Shown here: positions 61,059 through 64,000 of the stretch, piece by piece
Layout of the letters: each line of letters starts with the position of its first letter
Numbering within the stretch: position 1 is the first letter of the stretch
Assembly: GCA_016845105.1 (NCBI GenBank)
Contig: JAERTF010000147.1
Coordinates: 1 to 64,000 of the forward strand
Reading direction: 5' to 3'
Source of the DNA: Bacteroidota bacterium
Lineage (GTDB): Bacteria; Bacteroidota; Bacteroidia; Bacteroidales; F082
DNA: 64,000 nucleotides
The notes under the pieces: generated by a model
Told to the model about the DNA's origin: nothing
The model's database searches: none
What the model saw: the letters and a program-made list of their open reading frames with translations, nothing else
Position numbers and translations under genes: made by a program

Positions 61059-62936
61059 CTAATTATTTGATGCTTTCCTAAGTAAAGCTATCCCTGACTG
61101 AGGTATATCAATACGGTTAACACCTTTCTTAAATGAGACAGATTGTTTTGTAATTAGGTTTCCGGTACAGTCATTAACCACAAGCATACCATGAAATGAT
61201 GATTTAAAATCGACTACAACTCTTGTTGTATTTTTTGCATTGATTATATCAAGTTGATTTATTTCACTACCAATTGAAACAATCATATCTTCATATGTGG
61301 TTGTTATTTGATGATTTTTATTAATTGCTGTTAATACTGGATAGTTTGCTCCTGGGTTTGATGGTATAAAAGTTCCACCAAGTAGGATATGACTATTGTT
61401 GTTCCAGTATGCGAACCAATATCGTATCATATCCAGATGTGAATCAGGTACCTCACCCAGTTTAACAGAAAGTTGAGGTACACTATATAGTATGTTCAAA
61501 ATTTGTAATGCAGCTTGTTCAACAGACTCTTCATGTCGCCAAATAAACATATCACTATGAACTGCTGTATTTTGGGAAAGAATTCTTAGGTTTGTTGTTT
61601 CCAATCGATTTGCCACAGCATTATTAGGACAATCTACACCACGAAACATATTACCGTATTTTCGCATTAAGGGACCTATGTATGGTTGCCTAAATTCAAT
61701 AAGAATATTAGGTCTTGCGGCTGTTAACCTTTCAGTTATTTCAGTCATTAAAGCATCAGTGGCATCATTAACACTTGCATAATCACGACCGTTCTCTTCT
61801 GTGAGTTGGGTATCCTCACTTGCTGTAAACCACCCCATGAAATCAAGTTTAAAGCCATCCAAATTCCAGTTATTTAGTGCCGTCATATATGTATTAATTA
61901 TAAATTCCCGTACTTCAGGATATCGTGGATCAAGTATATATGCTCCCTGGGATTCCCAATAACGTAGATATTTCCCAATAAACCTTGGGTAGTTTTTTGC
62001 CTTTTCTCCAATAAATGGTAGTGAATACCAAAGTAATAATTTCATATCTTCATTGTGTACAGCTTGAACAAAATCAACCATATTAGGTATTCGTTCAGGG
62101 TACCAATCACCAGTATATCTATAGCCTCGGTTACCATCAACTGTTTGCCAGCCATCATCAACAATGACAGCATCACAACCCAAGGACCGGGCAATTTTAC
62201 ATTCATTCACTATTTCATCCATACTAATATTCTGATGGTAACTGTACCAAGTTGAATACATTGGTTTTTTCGCATCTTCGGGCACATTCAGTGGTTTATA
62301 TTCAGGTTTTTTTGCCCACCATGTTGCCACATCATCGATGGATTCATAGTATGGAAGTGAACGAGTATCAATTCTCAGGGTGATTGAATAATTTTTTGTA
62401 AGAGGCATTTTTTCTTTAAAAAGAGATATTTTTGGATGGAAACTAACATCTTCCTCTTTTAAATAACTAACAATTTCACTTTTGTTCAAAGCATCAGATA
62501 ATGAGATGGTTATTCGATTATGTAATGCGTTATTATAGAATGATAATATTGGTGCATACCTTGTGGCCTTTGAAGTAATACCACTACTATAAAAATTTAC
62601 TTTATCCGCTGACATACTAGGGTTCCAGAATCCCATAATATCAATAGATGGGAAATGAAATTGTATCGAAACTGGTGTTAGTTCAGATGGTGTTTTTGCC
62701 GTAAATGAAAATGTAATTAACTTAACACCTTCTTCTGGATTAAAAATTGTTTTTTCAACGGAGAAATTTCCAGTCTCACCTACAATTTTAATACTATCTG
62801 TATTTATTTCAAGCGGAGGTATTGGTTTTGTATCAGTAACTTCATAAGTTTGAACAGGCGTGTTGTTACATGATATAGAAGCAAACATCAATAAAGATGA
62901 AATTAAGCAGGTGAATATGTATTGCGATTTATTCAT
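61059..62936 (-). CDS. GH36-type alpha-galactosidase-like lipoprotein
   Basis: A 625-residue envelope lipoprotein (lipobox Cys23 in ASISC). A beta-sandwich (about 40-200) precedes a TIM barrel. The VDDGWQ segment near 257-262 and nucleophile D365 in GFKLDFM are typical of the GH36 clan D, which hydrolyses alpha-galactosides with retention. The acid/base may be in GVDCPNN near 425-430 (inferred). The C-terminal beta domain ends with GIALLRK. It lies 34 bases downstream of a GH10-like gene on the same strand; the two probably act on the same glycan. Substrate could be alpha-galactosyl-decorated glycans. Confidence 0.82.
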   Translation of the reverse strand: MNKSQYIFTCLISSLLMFASISCNNTPVQTYEVTDTKPIPPLEINTDSIKIVGETGNFSVEKTIFNPEEGVKLITFSFTAKTPSELTPVSIQFHFPSIDIMGFWNPSMSADKVNFYSSGITSKATRYAPILSFYNNALHNRITISLSDALNKSEIVSYLKEEDVSFHPKISLFKEKMPLTKNYSITLRIDTRSLPYYESIDDVATWWAKKPEYKPLNVPEDAKKPMYSTWYSYHQNISMDEIVNECKIARSLGCDAVIVDDGWQTVDGNRGYRYTGDWYPERIPNMVDFVQAVHNEDMKLLLWYSLPFIGEKAKNYPRFIGKYLRYWESQGAYILDPRYPEVREFIINTYMTALNNWNLDGFKLDFMGWFTASEDTQLTEENGRDYASVNDATDALMTEITERLTAARPNILIEFRQPYIGPLMRKYGNMFRGVDCPNNAVANRLETTNLRILSQNTAVHSDMFIWRHEESVEQAALQILNILYSVPQLSVKLGEVPDSHLDMIRYWFAYWNNNSHILLGGTFIPSNPGANYPVLTAINKNHQITTTYEDMIVSIGSEINQLDIINAKNTTRVVVDFKSSFHGMLVVNDCTGNLITKQSVSFKKGVNRIDIPQSGIALLRKASNN

Positions 62937-62970
62937 GATTTTGAAGGTTTCATATGGTGTAGTAAAAATA

Positions 62971-64000
62971 TTAGCGATGTTTTTTTGTGAAATTCTTAAT
63001 TTGAACTATTGTGTTCTCATTCAGGTTTCCATAGCTGAAAAATGAAATGCCATCTGCTCCACCAGCCAAAGCTGCATTAATTGCCTTTGATACACTATTT
63101 TGACCCTGAAGACTAGGCAGGTATAGGCCACAAAAAATCATTGAATTATCCCCAATGGCTTTTCTGTCTTCTTCGATGACTTCCCTTATCCAGTCAATAT
63201 CTTCATTATAAAAATTATGATAAACCATCGGAAAATAGCAATCCAGATTCCAGTCTTTCCAATCTTGCCTTACCATATCAGCCGACATTTGTGGAGTTGG
63301 GAATACCGCTGCTGTAATTTTCATGTCCTTTCCTTTTACATGATTTCGAAGTTCATCAATTGTAAGATTAAGTTGATTTAACCTGAAATCTATCCAGCTT
63401 TTATTATTCCCTGGATCCTTAAGTTCGATGGGGTCAACTCCATATTTATCCTTGTATAATCCTCTCATATATGGGTGATATCCATAATCAAATTCAGGCA
63501 TAATATGATCTTGAACAAGACCATATTTTGGTTGTAAGCCAACAGGTAGAATTACATCCACATAGCGGATATAATCCATATGAATTCCTTCCAGTCCATC
63601 CACCTCAGCCAAATCATCCATTCCTGATTTAATAAATTCCTGTACCTCAGGGAGGGCGGGACACATAAATTTATAATAGTCTACATATGCCTTTTCGTAG
63701 GCAAGTGAGTTGCCCAGCTGATTATAACTAAGCCAATGTGGTTTTGCATCGCCTCTGTTCATAGTCCAATACCATGCATGAACTTTAATATTGTACTGCT
63801 TTGCAATTTGTATTACTTTGTTTAACAAAGTTACATTACCTCCAAAAAGAAAACCCCTTATTCCGGCATCATCCATTTTTCGCATGATCCTTTCCCAGTC
63901 ATAACGTTCATTATTTGAATTACCACCCATCCATGTCCAATATAAGGGAAGACCACCTTTTGACCATTGATTTTGGTTTACCTGAGGTAATTCGTTGATA
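62971..64000 (-). CDS. Family 10-like glycosyl hydrolase (GHL10 type), N-terminus beyond right edge
   Basis: The frame is open from 62971 through 64000, at least 342 residues; the first Met inside is at 63930 but the frame continues upstream without a stop. It is a TIM-barrel protein with IKVHAWYW, EGIHMDYIRYV and DCYFPMVYHNFY segments, as in putative GHL10 (glycosyl hydrolase-like 10) family proteins. The reaction is not known for many members. It is directly upstream of the GH36 gene (34-base gap), so together they may form a degradation unit with genes outside the window. Confidence 0.75.
   Translation of the reverse strand, partial: INELPQVNQNQWSKGGLPLYWTWMGGNSNNERYDWERIMRKMDDAGIRGFLFGGNVTLLNKVIQIAKQYNIKVHAWYWTMNRGDAKPHWLSYNQLGNSLAYEKAYVDYYKFMCPALPEVQEFIKSGMDDLAEVDGLEGIHMDYIRYVDVILPVGLQPKYGLVQDHIMPEFDYGYHPYMRGLYKDKYGVDPIELKDPGNNKSWIDFRLNQLNLTIDELRNHVKGKDMKITAAVFPTPQMSADMVRQDWKDWNLDCYFPMVYHNFYNEDIDWIREVIEEDRKAIGDNSMIFCGLYLPSLQGQNSVSKAINAALAGGADGISFFSYGNLNENTIVQIKNFTKKHR

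Noticed and set aside
1-64000. CRISPR array or insertion sequence
   Set aside because: No regularly spaced repeats, cas-like proteins, transposase frames or terminal inverted repeats were seen in the window.

Overview
The window looks like about 64 kb of the chromosome of a free-living Bacteroidota (Bacteroidia; probably a Marinilabiliales/Bacteroidales-type lineage). The evidence is AT-rich DNA, SusC/SusD and TonB receptors, several proteins with type IX secretion (T9SS) C-terminal sorting domains, a gliding-motility-type C-terminal domain, and repeated TAnnTTTG (-7) promoter elements instead of E. coli-type -10 boxes. The genus cannot be fixed from sequence alone.

Layout. (a) 1-8.5 kb, minus strand: a housekeeping operon reading DUF4175 coiled-coil membrane protein, HATPase-like protein, ybeY, mnmG, methyltransferase, followed by a large membrane protein cut by the left edge. 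Two near-canonical parS sites flank mnmG, and one is fused to the start codon of the methyltransferase; this suggests an origin-proximal location. (b) 8.6-14.1 kb: secreted M1 aminopeptidase, APC amino-acid permease and S9 lipoprotein peptidase, a peptide/amino-acid set. (c) 14.2-16.6 kb: H-NOX haem sensor, hybrid histidine kinase and a Cys-rich PAS protein in one operon, probably a nitric-oxide sensing system. (d) 16.7-18.9 kb: gltX, folB and a small Cys-rich protein. (e) 18.9-23.3 kb: a large T9SS surface protein with five cadherin-like repeats, a frameshifted DUF2200 gene, an SRPBCC protein, and tRNA-Cys with a terminator. (f) 23.5-33.7 kb: eight-haem TPR lipoprotein, Gfo/Idh/MocA oxidoreductase, a small membrane operon with one frameshifted gene, a periplasmic-binding hybrid histidine kinase divergent from a fucose-isomerase-like protein, and an XRE/membrane-protein pair. 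(g) 33.8-47.3 kb: an outer-membrane receptor, then a LacI-SusC-SusD-LamG-PNGase F-like-phosphatase/nuclease operon, probably a glycoprotein (N-glycan) utilisation locus. (h) 47.5-54.3 kb: a small 4-helix membrane protein and an ECF sigma / membrane-anchored beta-barrel / T9SS protein cluster. (i) 54.3-64 kb: a second XRE/membrane pair, a patatin-Omp85 gene broken by a frameshift, a GNAT acetyltransferase, the decayed remnant of a [4Fe-4S] protein, an AbgT transporter, a DHFR-like reductase, a GH36-type alpha-galactosidase and a GH10-like hydrolase that runs off the right edge.

Four reading frames are broken: DUF2200, an ~82-residue membrane protein, the patatin and the ferredoxin relic. Two are single-base deletions in short A-runs and could be assembly errors; the ferredoxin relic carries several lesions and is more likely true decay. 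The most interesting items are the parS that encodes a protein N-terminus, the H-NOX/kinase/Cys4-PAS operon, the paired XRE/membrane modules, and a sigma-factor partner that appears to combine an inner-membrane helix with an outer-membrane barrel.
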